From: Xanthomonas maliensis
GTDB lineage: Bacteria > Pseudomonadota > Gammaproteobacteria > Xanthomonadales > Xanthomonadaceae
Reading direction: 5' to 3'
Length of the DNA: 64,000 bases
Assembly: GCF_009192945.1 (NCBI RefSeq)
Contig: NZ_NSET01000012.1
Location: forward strand, 1 to 64,000
In this document: piece by piece, positions 27,306 to 36,346 of the stretch
How the letters are laid out: the number at the start of each line of letters is the position of its first letter
Position numbering within the stretch: the first letter of the stretch is position 1
Made by a program: the position numbers and the translations under genes
The notes under the pieces: model-generated
Told to the model about the DNA's origin: nothing
The model's input: only the letters and a program-made list of their open reading frames with translations
The model's database searches: none

Positions 27306-27683
27306 TCAACGGCGCCGGCGAGGCCGGCCCTGGGCCTGCAGCAGGTCGAGCAGGCCGCTGCGTTGGCGTGGCGCCAGTGCATCGAAACAGGCCAGCAGGG
27401 CTTGCTGTTGCTCATCCAGGCGGCGGTAGTGCGCCGGCTCTTCGGCAATGCCGATGGCCGGCGGCCCGAACACACGTTCGCCGCGACCGGTCGCCAGGTA
27501 TTCAAACGCCATGCCGCTGCGCTTGGCCAGGCCAATCAGGTTCTCGACCGACGGCGCCGTGCCTTCGGCCATCTCCCATTGCGCCACGGCGCTGCGGGTC
27601 ACCCCGAGTTCGCCGGCCAGGGACTCCTGCGTCAGTTTGGTGAGGCTGCGTGCATCGCGCACGCGTTCGTACAGCTTGCTCAC
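27306..27683 (-). CDS. XRE-family helix-turn-helix regulator
   Basis: 125 residues beginning with GTG at 27681-27683. The N-terminal Cro/CI-type HTH is clear (about 5-65): LTQESLAGELGVTRSAVAQWEMAEGTAPSVENLIGLAKRSGM. The C-terminal half, AHYRRLDEQQQALLACFDAL, is probably a dimerisation region and ends in a run of Arg. It resembles single-domain phage or housekeeping regulators. It lies between the DUF3426 and prmA genes. A 146-bp gap separates it from a divergent membrane protein gene, which may be its target. Confidence 0.87.
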   Translation of the reverse strand: MSKLYERVRDARSLTKLTQESLAGELGVTRSAVAQWEMAEGTAPSVENLIGLAKRSGMAFEYLATGRGERVFGPPAIGIAEEPAHYRRLDEQQQALLACFDALAPRQRSGLLDLLQAQGRPRRRR

Positions 27684-27829
27684 TAAGCACCAGGGACGGT
27701 GGCGGGTCCGGAGATATAGCCCAGGCCCATCGCGCGATAGTTCGTATGCCTTTCTAATTCAGTGATGTTTGCGATACTGTCAAAGCGGCCGGTAGCGCTA
27801 TGCCGGCGTGACGTTCAAGGAAGACGCGT

Positions 27830-28300
27830 ATGCCCAGGACACATCGGTGCCGCCGCGCACCCCACGTCCCGCCAAGGGACTGGCCGGCAGCCTCCCCGTT
27901 GGATCCGGCCATCGTTCGCTACCGGGGCGCTCCGCGTCACCAGGTGTGGCGCCGTGGTGAGGCCTGGACGGCGGTGGCCGACGGCATCGATGTCGACGCT
28001 GCGCTGGTCCCGCGCGGATGGGCAGTGCGTCATCGACGCTGGACGCTGCTGCTCGTCGGCGTCGCCCTGTTGGGGTTGGCGCTTGCGGCCGCATGGAGAC
28101 ACGGCACGCCAGCATGGGTGTGGGCGGTGTTGCTGGTCGGCGAGCTCCTGTTGCGCGGTTGGGCGGCCGGCAGCGCCGCGGTCTGGCGTAACCGGGCCCT
28201 GCAGCGCGCCGGTTGGGAACCGGTGGTGCGCCTGCATGCGATCAGTTGTCGCGACGCGGTGACCACCGCGCAGATCCGCCAGTGCGGCCTGCGCCGCTGA
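27830..28300 (+). CDS. Small membrane protein, possibly DUF2628-like
   Basis: Up to 156 residues; the exact start is uncertain (ATG at 27830). Two adjacent hydrophobic helices (about 75-95, WTLLLVGVALLGLALAAAW, and 100-120) follow a basic region RGWAVRHRR. The C-terminal part, AAGSAAVWRNRALQRAGWEPVVRLHAISCRDAVTTA, weakly resembles the end of DUF2628 proteins, where a G-N-x-W-R segment and an R-G-W/Y-x-V segment are found. That link is a guess from pattern. It is convergent with prmA, with only one base between the stops. Confidence 0.6.
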   Translation: MPRTHRCRRAPHVPPRDWPAASPLDPAIVRYRGAPRHQVWRRGEAWTAVADGIDVDAALVPRGWAVRHRRWTLLLVGVALLGLALAAAWRHGTPAWVWAVLLVGELLLRGWAAGSAAVWRNRALQRAGWEPVVRLHAISCRDAVTTAQIRQCGLRR

Positions 28301-28301
28301 G

Positions 28302-29222
28302 TCAATCGCGACGCACCCCGTCGATGCGCATCCAGTCCTCTTCGCGGGTGCACTGCAACTGGGTGAACCAGGCGGCGTAGCGTTCCAGCAGCGGCGCTTC
28401 CTGACCATGCAGGATGCCCGACAGCGCGATCCGCCCACCGGGCGTGACCGCCGCGGCCAGGGTCTCGGCCAGGGCGTCCAGCGCCGAGGCAAGGATATTG
28501 GCCAACACGATCGGGTAGCGCTGCGCCGGCGCGTCCTGCGGCAGGTAGACGCGCAACTGTGCCTCCACCGCGTTGCGGCTGGCGTTGTCGGCGGTGGCCA
28601 GCAAGGCCTGCGGATCGTTGTCCACACCCACCGCGCCGGCCGCGCCCAGCTTCAGCGCGGCCAGGGCCAGGATGCCGGAGCCGCAACCGAAATCCAGCAC
28701 CTGTTGCCCTTGCAGCTGCCCCTGCGCGGCCAGCCCGTCCAGCCACCGCAGGCACAGCGCCGTGGTCGGATGGGTACCCGAGCCGAACGCCAGGCCGGGG
28801 TCCAGCCGGACCACCGCGGCCTGTGGCGTGTCGGCGGCATCCGGCAAGGCGTGGTTCCACGGCACGATGAAGGTGCGCTCGCCAAACTGCATGGGCCGGA
28901 ACTGATCCAGCCAGGCGCGTTCCCAGTCGCTATCCTCCACCGTGCGAAAACTCACCTTGCGCCAATCCAGCCCAGGGTCGAAGGCCTCCAGCGCCGCCAG
29001 GATCGCCAAGGCATCGCTGTCGCCGTCGAACAGTGCGCTCAGCACCACCGCATTCCACAGCGGCGTTTCGCCGACACCGGGCTCGAGAATGGCGCGCTCG
29101 TTGCTGCTGTCGGCATCGGCGTCGAGCAAGGTCACCGCCAAGGCGCCGACGTCCTCCAGGGCGTTCTCGAAACGGGGCTGGGTGGCGTCGGTGCAGTGCA
29201 GGGTCAATTCGAGGAACGGCAT
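28302..29222 (-). CDS. prmA: Ribosomal protein L11 methyltransferase PrmA
   Basis: 306 residues starting [35 protein letters not shown], the substrate-recognition domain. The methyltransferase domain has [24 protein letters not shown] (about 150) and the SAM motif [20 protein letters not shown] (about 180), with NILASAL later. PrmA trimethylates lysines and the N-terminus of L11. The internal ATG fits homologues; the 37 upstream codons are Pro/Arg-rich. In this genome it is upstream of the XRE, DUF3426 and fis genes. Confidence 0.96.
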   Translation of the reverse strand: MPFLELTLHCTDATQPRFENALEDVGALAVTLLDADADSSNERAILEPGVGETPLWNAVVLSALFDGDSDALAILAALEAFDPGLDWRKVSFRTVEDSDWERAWLDQFRPMQFGERTFIVPWNHALPDAADTPQAAVVRLDPGLAFGSGTHPTTALCLRWLDGLAAQGQLQGQQVLDFGCGSGILALAALKLGAAGAVGVDNDPQALLATADNASRNAVEAQLRVYLPQDAPAQRYPIVLANILASALDALAETLAAAVTPGGRIALSGILHGQEAPLLERYAAWFTQLQCTREEDWMRIDGVRRD

Positions 29223-29416
29223 TCGGTACGGTCGCGCGAGGAAACCCGCATCGTAGACCATCTGGACCATCCGACCGGCCCGCCCCGTGCGGTCCGGAGG
29301 CGGCGTCGGTGGCGCTGGCGCTCGTTTCCGCACCCGCCGGCCGACCGGCCGCTGATCGTGCGGGTGCTAGACTCCGCGCGTCGCCTTGCGGCCTTTGGCC
29401 CTGCCGCCTGCCCGTC

Positions 29417-30340
29417 ATGCCGTCCTTGCGTGCCCGCCATCTCTGGTTGTTGCTTGCTCCTGCCGCCTGTGCGGCAGGTGTCTGGTGGCAGGCGCGCCGG
29501 CCGGAGACTGCGCCCACGCACGTCGTTGCCGGAGTCGCCACGCCGTCTGTCGCGACGCCGGTCGCACTGGCCGCACGGGCGTCCGATGGGGCGCAGCCGG
29601 CCACGCCGGTCGCTGTCGCTGCTGCGGTGGAGGCGCATCCGGATCTCTACCGCTATGCGCAGCAGCTGCAGCGCCAGGTGCGTGCTGGCGATGCCCAGGC
29701 AGGCTGGCGACTGAGCCGGGTCTATGACTACTGCGCGCCCTACGCCCACAGCCCGGCCGGCTATGCCGCCGACAGCGCCTGGATCGCCAGCCAGCACGCG
29801 CCGGGCATGGCCGCCATGCAGGCGGCGCGGGCGCAGGTGGCGCGCCGCTGCGCGGGCTTCGCACCCAGCGATGGCCTGGGGCTGGCAGCGGTGGTGCAAC
29901 AACGTCGCGCCGCCGCGCGTGCGGGCAGCCTGGCGGCCGAAGCGGCGTTGCTGGCGCAAGGCGAGCCGCTGCAGCGCTCGGAGGAGTACAAGCGCCTGCT
30001 GGTGCAGCGGGTGCTGGCCTCGCGCGATCCGGAGGCGTATTTGGCGCTGGCGCCGGCGATGGGCGCGCGCGCCAGTGGCGACGACAGCCTGCACGGTTAC
30101 GTGGCCGGCGACCAATTCGCCGAATTGGCCTGGCAGGTCGCCGCCTGCCGGCTGGGCCTGGATTGCAGCGCGCAAAGCACGCTGGTCACCAGTTATTGCG
30201 CCAACGCGGGCATCTGCTCGCGCGATCGCGCACAGGACTTCGTGTCCTTCGTATTCGATGCCGCGGTACCGCGGCAGGGGGCAGACAAAGTGGACGAGAT
30301 GGCCGAGTCGTTGGTATCGGGATCGGGAGCGCAGTCATGA
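29417..30340 (+). CDS. Predicted exported protein of unknown function
   Basis: 307 residues starting MPSLRARHLWLLLAPAACAAGVWW, a signal peptide or membrane anchor. A Thr/Ala/Val/Pro linker follows, then an all-helical, Ala-rich domain with paired cysteines (YDYCAPYA, RRCAGFA, ACRLGLDCS, SYCANAGICSRD). The cysteine pattern suggests a disulfide-bonded periplasmic protein. I do not recognise the family. It overlaps the next gene by ATGA, so the two form a unit. It is divergent from prmA. Confidence 0.7.
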   Translation: MPSLRARHLWLLLAPAACAAGVWWQARRPETAPTHVVAGVATPSVATPVALAARASDGAQPATPVAVAAAVEAHPDLYRYAQQLQRQVRAGDAQAGWRLSRVYDYCAPYAHSPAGYAADSAWIASQHAPGMAAMQAARAQVARRCAGFAPSDGLGLAAVVQQRRAAARAGSLAAEAALLAQGEPLQRSEEYKRLLVQRVLASRDPEAYLALAPAMGARASGDDSLHGYVAGDQFAELAWQVAACRLGLDCSAQSTLVTSYCANAGICSRDRAQDFVSFVFDAAVPRQGADKVDEMAESLVSGSGAQS

Positions 30341-30699
30341 ATGTTCGTCGTTGGGTGCATGGCGCCAAGTTCTGGTTCTGGGTGGCGCTGTTCGTGGCGT
30401 ATTCGGCCGCGGCGGTCGGTGTGGTGATGATCGATACCGCCGATCACCGCTATCAGCCGCTGTCGGTGAAGCTGACCACGGTCAAGGCCGACGAGCAGCA
30501 GCGTCGGCACGGTGCCAGCCAGGTGGCGGCGGTGTATCGCGCCAGCAGCGGGATGCCGTTCGCAACCTTGCCCACAGGGTCGACCTTCCAGATCGTCTGG
30601 CCGGACGGCTCCACCGAGACCATGACCATCGTCGATCCTTCTTCGGCCAATGGCACGGTGCCGGTGGCCGGCAGCCAGCAGGCGCCGCCGCATCACTGA
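30337..30699 (+). CDS. Small membrane-anchored protein of unknown function
   Basis: 120 residues starting MNVRRWVHGAKFWFWVALFVAYSAAAVGVVMIDTADHRY. One N-terminal membrane helix is followed by a soluble domain of about 80 residues with FQIVWPDGSTETMTIVDP. It has the look of a small periplasmic domain anchored in the inner membrane. The family is not recognised. It is translationally coupled (ATGA) to the exported protein upstream. Confidence 0.68.
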   Translation: MNVRRWVHGAKFWFWVALFVAYSAAAVGVVMIDTADHRYQPLSVKLTTVKADEQQRRHGASQVAAVYRASSGMPFATLPTGSTFQIVWPDGSTETMTIVDPSSANGTVPVAGSQQAPPHH

Positions 30700-30770
30700 G
30701 CGCCGCGCCTGCCGCTGCTCGGGCGAGCAGGATCGGTGCGCACGCAGGCGTCGGGGCGGTGCAGGCAGCG

Positions 30771-30980
30771 ATGTTGCGGGATGTCGTCGCGTTGCACGCC
30801 ATGCGCAGTTACGTATTGACCAAGATGCTGCTGAATCTCGACAAGCCCACGCGCCGGGCCGTTCTGCATCAGGAGAGCTGTCGTTGCGTGCCGGTGCCGA
30901 TCGGCACTCGCTACAAGCGCGTCGAGGCGATGGGCCGCGATGGCGGCTGGTTTTCGGTGACGTCCCCCGAAGTGGCGTAG
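30771..30980 (+). CDS. Possible small ORF, 69 residues
   Basis: An open frame from ATG at 30771 to TAG at 30980. It encodes a basic peptide with MRSYVLTKMLLNLDKPTRRAV and a CRCVP pair. No good ribosome-binding site is evident, and the family is not recognised. Third-position GC is lower than in neighbouring genes. It could be a real small gene of the upstream unit, a remnant of a longer gene, or chance. Confidence 0.3.
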   Translation: MLRDVVALHAMRSYVLTKMLLNLDKPTRRAVLHQESCRCVPVPIGTRYKRVEAMGRDGGWFSVTSPEVA

Positions 30981-31179
30981 CGGCGCGCAGTGCAGCTGCT
31001 GGCCGCTGCGGACTTCATCTATTGCGAGTACTGCACACCCGGGTCTTGATGTCGCGATGGCGTTACCGCGACGCACGTGTCAGGCACACCGCGTGTTGAT
31101 GTATCGCGCGCAGGCATGACGGGCGATGGGCTGCCCGCGCGTTGCGTCAGTGCGATACATGCTTGCGTCATCCCCAAGG

Positions 31180-31214
31180 CCAAAACGACAACGGCATGCC
31201 AGAAGGCATGCCGT
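31180..31214 (-). terminator. Rho-independent terminator after accC
   Basis: A perfect ten-base inverted repeat, ACGGCATGCC at 31191-31200 and GGCATGCCGT at 31205-31214, with a four-base loop. Read on the minus strand it is followed by TGTCGTTTTGG. It starts 28 bases after the accC stop codon and is well placed to end the accBC transcript. Confidence 0.85.
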
Positions 31215-31242
31215 CGGAAGATGCCGCAATGTCCAGCCGGGA

Positions 31243-32610
31243 TCAGGTCAGCGCGATCGACTTGTTCTTGCGCTCGGCCAGGCGCTTTTCCAGGTAGTGG
31301 ATATTCTGCCCACCGGCCTGGAACCCCTTGTCGCGCATGATGCGCTGCTGCAGCGGGATATTGGTCTTGATGCCGTCCACCACCATCTCGCTGAGCGCCA
31401 CGCGCATGCGCGCAATCGCAGTGTCGCGATCTGGCCCATGCACGATCAGCTTGCCGATCATCGAGTCGTAGTTCGGCGGCACCTTGTAGCCGCTGTAGAT
31501 GTGCGTATCCACGCGCACGCCCGGTCCACCCGGCGGATGGAAGGCGGTGATCAGGCCCGGGTTGGGCATGAAGGTTTCCGGATCCTCGGCGTTGATGCGG
31601 CATTCGATCGCATGCCCGCGCAGCACAATGTCGCTCTGCTTGATGCTGAGCTTGTGGCCGGCGGCGATGCGCAGCTGCTCGCAGACCAGATCGATGCCGG
31701 TGATGCGCTCGGTCACCGGATGCTCGACCTGGATGCGGGTGTTCATTTCGATGAAGTAGAACCGCCCGTTCTCGAACAGGAACTCGAAGGTGCCGGCGCC
31801 GCGGTAGCCGATGCGGATGCAGGCATCCACGCAAACCTTGCCGATCTCGTTGCGTAGTTCTTCGGTAATGCCCGGTGCCGGCGCTTCTTCGACCACCTTC
31901 TGGTGGCGACGCTGCATCGAGCAGTCGCGCTCGCCCAGATGGATGGCATTGCCCTGGCCGTCGGCCAGCACCTGGATTTCCACGTGGCGCGGATTTTCCA
32001 GGAACTTCTCCATGTACACCTGGTCGTTGCTGAAGGCGGCCTTGGCTTCGGACTTGGTGGTTTCGATCGCTGCCTTGAGCGCGGCTTCCGAATGCACCAC
32101 GCGCATGCCGCGGCCGCCGCCGCCACCGGCGGCCTTGATGATCACCGGATAGCCGATCTCGCGGGCGATCTTGGTATTGGCGACGATGTCATCGCCCAGC
32201 GGGCCGCCCGAGCCGGGCACGCACGGCACGCCGGCGGACTTCATCGCGCGAATCGCTTCGACCTTGTCGCCCATCAGGCGGATGGTGTCGGCCTTGGGGC
32301 CGATGAAGATGAAGCCGGACTGCTCCACCCGCTCGGCGAAATCGGCATTCTCCGACAGGAAGCCGTAGCCGGGATGGATGGCCTGCGCGTCGGTGACTTC
32401 GGCGGCGGCGATCAATGCCGGGATGTTGAGATAACTGTCGCTGGATGCGGCCGGGCCGATGCACACCGACTCGTCGGCCATGGCCACGTGTTTGAGATTG
32501 CGGTCGACCGTGGAATGCACCGCGACCGTGCGGATGCCGAGCGTATGGCACGCGCGCAGGATGCGCAGCGCGATTTCGCCTCGGTTGGCGATGACGACTT
32601 TATCGAGCAT
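31243..32610 (-). CDS. accC: Biotin carboxylase, acetyl-CoA carboxylase subunit AccC
   Basis: 455 residues, starting [20 protein letters not shown]. It has the ATP-grasp glycine loop [13 protein letters not shown] (about residue 160), [29 protein letters not shown] (about 210) and [16 protein letters not shown] (about 285), all typical of biotin carboxylase. It carboxylates biotin on AccB with ATP and bicarbonate, the first half of malonyl-CoA synthesis. It is downstream of accB, with a 138-base gap that carries a GGGTCCC repeat element, which is unusual for this tight operon. Confidence 0.97.
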   Translation of the reverse strand: MLDKVVIANRGEIALRILRACHTLGIRTVAVHSTVDRNLKHVAMADESVCIGPAASSDSYLNIPALIAAAEVTDAQAIHPGYGFLSENADFAERVEQSGFIFIGPKADTIRLMGDKVEAIRAMKSAGVPCVPGSGGPLGDDIVANTKIAREIGYPVIIKAAGGGGGRGMRVVHSEAALKAAIETTKSEAKAAFSNDQVYMEKFLENPRHVEIQVLADGQGNAIHLGERDCSMQRRHQKVVEEAPAPGITEELRNEIGKVCVDACIRIGYRGAGTFEFLFENGRFYFIEMNTRIQVEHPVTERITGIDLVCEQLRIAAGHKLSIKQSDIVLRGHAIECRINAEDPETFMPNPGLITAFHPPGGPGVRVDTHIYSGYKVPPNYDSMIGKLIVHGPDRDTAIARMRVALSEMVVDGIKTNIPLQQRIMRDKGFQAGGQNIHYLEKRLAERKNKSIALT

Positions 32611-32640
32611 GGGATGGGATTCCGAACGCAAGGGGTGTTC

Positions 32641-32743
32641 GGGGCCCGGGACGCGGGACCCAGGACCCGGAAAAGCAGCAGCGGCACGTCAAGCTCGGCG
32701 CTCTTGCTCTTCCGGGTCCCGGGTCCCGGGTCCCGAGTCCCGG
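32641..32743. repeat. GGGTCCC-bounded intergenic element C (between accB and accC)
   Basis: The left arm at 32641-32670 reads GGGGCCCGGGACGCGGG then ACCCAGGACCCGG. The right arm at 32712-32743 has GGGTCCC three times in tandem, then GAGTCCCGG. The arms are inverted to each other and enclose a 41-base core starting AAAAGCAGCAGCGG. In the accB-accC transcript they could pair into a very stable hairpin. Confidence 0.65.
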
Positions 32744-32748
32744 CTTCT

Positions 32749-33231
32749 TCAGCCGATCACGAACAGCGGCTGGTCGAATTCCACCGGCTGGCCGGTTTCG
32801 CCGAGGATGGCCACGATGGTGCCGGAGATGTCCGCTTCGATCGGATTGAACATCTTCATCGCCTCGATGATCGCCAGCGTGTCGCCGGCCTTGACCTGCT
32901 GGCCGACGCTGACGAAGGCCGGCTTGTCCGGGGCTGGCGAGGTGTAGAAGGTGCCGACCATCGGCGCGCGCAGCACATGGCCATCCGGCAGCGCGGCGCC
33001 TTGCTTGGCGCCGCCGGTGGACGCCTCGGTGGGCGACTGCATCGGCATGCTGGCAGCCGGCGCGGGCGCGGCCGGTGCCTGCACGTATTGCGGCGCCGGT
33101 GCGCTGGCCACGACGCTGCCCTTGGGCACGCGCGCCAGGCGCACGCTTTCTTCGCCTTCCTTGATCTCGATTTCGGCGAGATTGGATTCTTCGAGCAGGT
33201 CGATCAGCTTCTTGATTTTGCGGAGATCCAT
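32749..33231 (-). CDS. accB: Biotin carboxyl carrier protein AccB
   Basis: 160 residues. The N-terminal [32 protein letters not shown] is the family opening. A flexible Ala/Pro linker (about 40-85) leads to the biotinyl domain, with the biotin attachment site K126 in IIEAMKMFN and the [16 protein letters not shown] thumb. It carries carboxybiotin between AccC and the AccAD transferase. It lies between aroQ and accC on one strand, the common arrangement. Confidence 0.97.
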   Translation of the reverse strand: MDLRKIKKLIDLLEESNLAEIEIKEGEESVRLARVPKGSVVASAPAPQYVQAPAAPAPAASMPMQSPTEASTGGAKQGAALPDGHVLRAPMVGTFYTSPAPDKPAFVSVGQQVKAGDTLAIIEAMKMFNPIEADISGTIVAILGETGQPVEFDQPLFVIG

Positions 33232-33317
33232 GAGGGCCTCTTGAGGTGAATCGGGCGAGTGGGCCGGCGCAGGCCGGCGAAAAGGAAAGCAGGTGGGCGA
33301 TCGTTAGCGGGGTGGGC

Positions 33318-33764
33318 TCATGCGTCGCGCTCCAGGCGGGCGATCACCGCTTCCAGCGCCAAGCGGTAGCTGTCGGCACCGAATCCGCTGATCACCCCGG
33401 CGGCCTTGTCGCTGAGATAGCTGTGCTGCCGGAACGGTTCGCGCGCATGCGGGTTGGACAGGTGAATCTCGACGAAGGGCAGGCCAACGGCGAGCAAGGC
33501 GTCACGCAATGCCACCGAGGTATGGGTGAAGGCCGCCGGATTGATCAGAATGCAGGCGGTGCCGTCGTCGCGGGCGGCGTGGATGCGCTCGACCAGCACG
33601 TGCTCGGCGTTGGATTGCAGACAATCCAGTAGATGCCCGGCCGCCTGCGCCCGGTCCACCAGCGCCGCATCGATCTGGGCCAGGGTGGTGCGCCCATAGA
33701 CCTCCGGCTCGCGGGTACCGAGCAGGTTGAGGTTGGGGCCGTGCAGGAGCAGCAGGTGGGCCAT
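33318..33764 (-). CDS. aroQ: Type II 3-dehydroquinate dehydratase AroQ
   Basis: 148 residues, full length. It starts [24 protein letters not shown], with the catalytic Tyr in [21 protein letters not shown] carries the active-site Asn and His, and [15 protein letters not shown] the family's substrate-binding region. It makes 3-dehydroshikimate in the shikimate pathway. It is first in the aroQ-accB-accC run, 86 bases upstream of accB. Confidence 0.97.
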   Translation of the reverse strand: MAHLLLLHGPNLNLLGTREPEVYGRTTLAQIDAALVDRAQAAGHLLDCLQSNAEHVLVERIHAARDDGTACILINPAAFTHTSVALRDALLAVGLPFVEIHLSNPHAREPFRQHSYLSDKAAGVISGFGADSYRLALEAVIARLERDA

Positions 33765-34210
33765 GGCAACCGCGAGAGTCGAAAGGCCGGGAGTCTGCGC
33801 GATGCCGGCGATGCTGTCCAGATTGGCGAAGTTATGTGTGTTTTAAACGACCGTTTTAAATCTGCCGTCCGCTAGGGCAGGCCGCAGCGGTCACGGCACT
33901 GGAGGGCGAGAGGCGCCTGGCAGCAGCCAGCGAGCCAACGCAAAGGTAGCGCTCGCTTGCGGGCGGTATCGCGCGCTGGCGACCTCCGCATCGTGCGCGG
34001 CGCAGGCCACCACCGACGGTGCTGCCCAGTCCGCCCCACGGTGTTTCTTGCGCGCGGCACCGGAGGTCGCCCCGACCGGTGTCGCGGGTCGTCCGCGCAT
34101 TCAGCAGCATCAGATCGCGCCCGTGATCCAGCCGGACGCCCGCCTGACGCTTGGCAGCGCCATGCCTGCGGGGCCGCCGCGCCCCCCGATGTGGACGCGG
34201 CGGCGGCCGC
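33765..34210. other. 446-bp intergenic region upstream of aroQ-accBC
   Basis: No gene is supported here on either strand. It should hold the promoter of the aroQ-accB-accC unit. Its only distinct feature is the AT-rich near-palindrome TTTTAAACGACCGTTTTAAA at 33841-33860. This lies about 80 bases upstream of the aroQ start and stands out from the GC-rich surroundings. It could be an operator or part of a promoter. Confidence 0.45.
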
Positions 34211-36346
34211 TCAGAACCGCTGCTCCAGGGTGAGCTCGATGCGGCGGTCCGGGCCGACGAACCACTGGGTGTCGGTGTAGTACGCGGTCGTGTAATAGGT
34301 GCGGTCGAAAAGGTTGAAGATCCGCGCGCTCAGACGGGTGGCCGGGCGCGCCTGCCAGCTCAGCGCCACATCGGTCGTGGCATAGCCCGGCAGCACCAGG
34401 GTGTTGGCGTTGTCCGCATAGCGCTTGCCGACGTAGCGCACGCCGCCGGCCAGGCGCCAGTCCGGATGCAGCTGCCAGCTCAGCCAGGCAGTGGCCAGCC
34501 GTTCGGCGACGTTTGGCGGGACATTGCCGTCGCGCGACACCACCACGCCCGCTGCGCCGCTGCTGTCGAGGAAGTTGGCGAACGCGGCGTGCAGCGCGCT
34601 GGCAGTGAGGTCCAGCGACCAGGCGTCGCTCAACGCATAGGTCAGCGCGGCCTCCACGCCGCGGGAGGTCTGTGCACCGATCTGTACGCTGCGGTCCGGG
34701 TCGGCCGGATCGCGGCTGAGCAGGCCGGTCTTACGGATGCGATAGGCCGCCAGCGTCCACTCCCCACGCGCGAAGGCCTGCTTCCACCCGATCTCCAGTT
34801 GCCTGCCGCGCGCAAGGTCGAAGTTGGCATTGGCGGGGCTGAGCATCAGCAGCCCGCCGATCGGGTCGGCGGCGGCCGAATACTGCGCGTAGAACGACTG
34901 CGAGGGTTGCACCGCGAACACTGTGCCGACCCGCCAGCCAGTCGTGCTGTACACCCGGGAAAACGCTTCTTGTCCACTGATCAGGTCGGTGCGTTCGAGC
35001 GTGGCACGGTCATGTCGCACACCGGCCAGCACCGACCAACGCGCGCTCAGTGCGAGGCGATCTTCCAGGAAGGCCGCCGCCTGACTGGCGTGGTTGCGAT
35101 AGCGCGGCAGGGTGGGCGCGGCGCTGACGAACAGCCCGGGAATCGGGTCGAACGGATCCACCGGCCCGGAGCTGCCGGTGTAGGTGTTGTTGGTGTGGCG
35201 GAAGTCGGCGCGATTGGCATCCACTCCCAGCGCCATCGTATTGCTCGCCGCGCCGATGGCGTGGCGCACGCGCAGCGTCGAGGTCATGCCGGTCTGCTCC
35301 TGCTGGTGCAGGATCTGGGTGTTGTCGGAGCGGTCGATCAGGCCGCTGGCAGGGTCGTAGAGGTAGCCTTCGGCATTGCGCCACTGCCGCCGGCTGTCGA
35401 TGCGGTACAGGCGGGTGCGCCATTCCAGCGCGTCGGTGGGTGTCCACAGCGCCTCCATCTGGCTCCAACGGTCGCGGAAATGCATCAGGCTGTCGGCGAC
35501 GTTGTAGTTGCGGTGGCGCACGGCGGCAAGCTGCTGTCCGTCGATCAGCGGCGTGCCGAAGTAGCGCATCGGGTGTTGATCGCCATCGGCATGGCTGAGG
35601 GTGAGCTGCAGATCTGGACTGGCCTGCCACAGCAGTGCGGCAGAGACGGTGGCATCGCGTTGCTCGCCGCGGTCCACCCAGCCAGCGCTGCGATTGCCGC
35701 TGACCGTGGCGCGATAGGCGAGCGTGGGCGCCAGCGCGCCGCCGCTGTCGATGCCCCAGCGAGCGGTCTCCTGGCTGCCGAGCGTTGCTGAGAGCAGGTT
35801 CTCGATCGCGCCGAAATGCGGTTTTTTCGGCACCACGTTGACGACTCCGCCGATGGCGCCATCGCCATCGATGACCGAGGCCGGCCCGCGCAGCACCTCG
35901 ATACGCTCGATCGAAAAGGTGTCGAACGGAAACGTGACGCCGATACCGCCGTATTGGCGCAGGCCGTCGTACAGGCGCATGACCGACGTGCTGTCGGTGA
36001 AGCCGCGGGTGGACAGCGCGCTCAGGCTATTGCCGGGATGCGCCATCGCGCTGATGGCACCACTGCGGCTGATCGCATCATTGAGGTTGGCATCGCCAGC
36101 TGCGTCCAGTTGCGCGCGCGTGCGCACGCTGATGCTGGCGGGCGTGTCGATCAGGCGCAGGCCCAGCGCCGAACCGGTGCTGCTGGTGTCCTGCAGCGTC
36201 CCCGGGCGGTCGTCGACGACGCGGACGGTGTCCAGGGTGAGCGGATCGTCGAGCTGTTGCGCAGTGCCCGGTACGGGTGGCAGCGCGCAGGCACCGAAGG
36301 CCAGGGCCAGACGCCCCGGGCGAAAATGGGAAAGAAAGACAGGCAT
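34211..36346 (-). CDS. TonB-dependent siderophore-type receptor
   Basis: 711 residues from MPVFLSHFRPGRLALAFGACALPPVPGTAQQ, a signal peptide. A TonB-box-like segment follows (LTLDTVRVVDD), then the plug domain with IERIEVLRGPASVIDGDGAIGGVVNVVPKKP (about 120-150) and a 22-strand barrel ending in ...RRIELTLEQRF with C-terminal Phe. The plug pattern is that of ferric-siderophore receptors. It takes up an iron chelate or related ligand in the outer membrane, powered by TonB; the ligand is unknown. It is last in a minus-strand cluster with DUF2946, SOD and PepSY genes. Confidence 0.92.
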   Translation of the reverse strand: MPVFLSHFRPGRLALAFGACALPPVPGTAQQLDDPLTLDTVRVVDDRPGTLQDTSSTGSALGLRLIDTPASISVRTRAQLDAAGDANLNDAISRSGAISAMAHPGNSLSALSTRGFTDSTSVMRLYDGLRQYGGIGVTFPFDTFSIERIEVLRGPASVIDGDGAIGGVVNVVPKKPHFGAIENLLSATLGSQETARWGIDSGGALAPTLAYRATVSGNRSAGWVDRGEQRDATVSAALLWQASPDLQLTLSHADGDQHPMRYFGTPLIDGQQLAAVRHRNYNVADSLMHFRDRWSQMEALWTPTDALEWRTRLYRIDSRRQWRNAEGYLYDPASGLIDRSDNTQILHQQEQTGMTSTLRVRHAIGAASNTMALGVDANRADFRHTNNTYTGSSGPVDPFDPIPGLFVSAAPTLPRYRNHASQAAAFLEDRLALSARWSVLAGVRHDRATLERTDLISGQEAFSRVYSTTGWRVGTVFAVQPSQSFYAQYSAAADPIGGLLMLSPANANFDLARGRQLEIGWKQAFARGEWTLAAYRIRKTGLLSRDPADPDRSVQIGAQTSRGVEAALTYALSDAWSLDLTASALHAAFANFLDSSGAAGVVVSRDGNVPPNVAERLATAWLSWQLHPDWRLAGGVRYVGKRYADNANTLVLPGYATTDVALSWQARPATRLSARIFNLFDRTYYTTAYYTDTQWFVGPDRRIELTLEQRF

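Noticed and set aside
33856..34110. 84-codon minus-strand frame in the gap upstream of aroQ
   Set aside because: No ribosome-binding site, Arg-rich, no recognisable domain.
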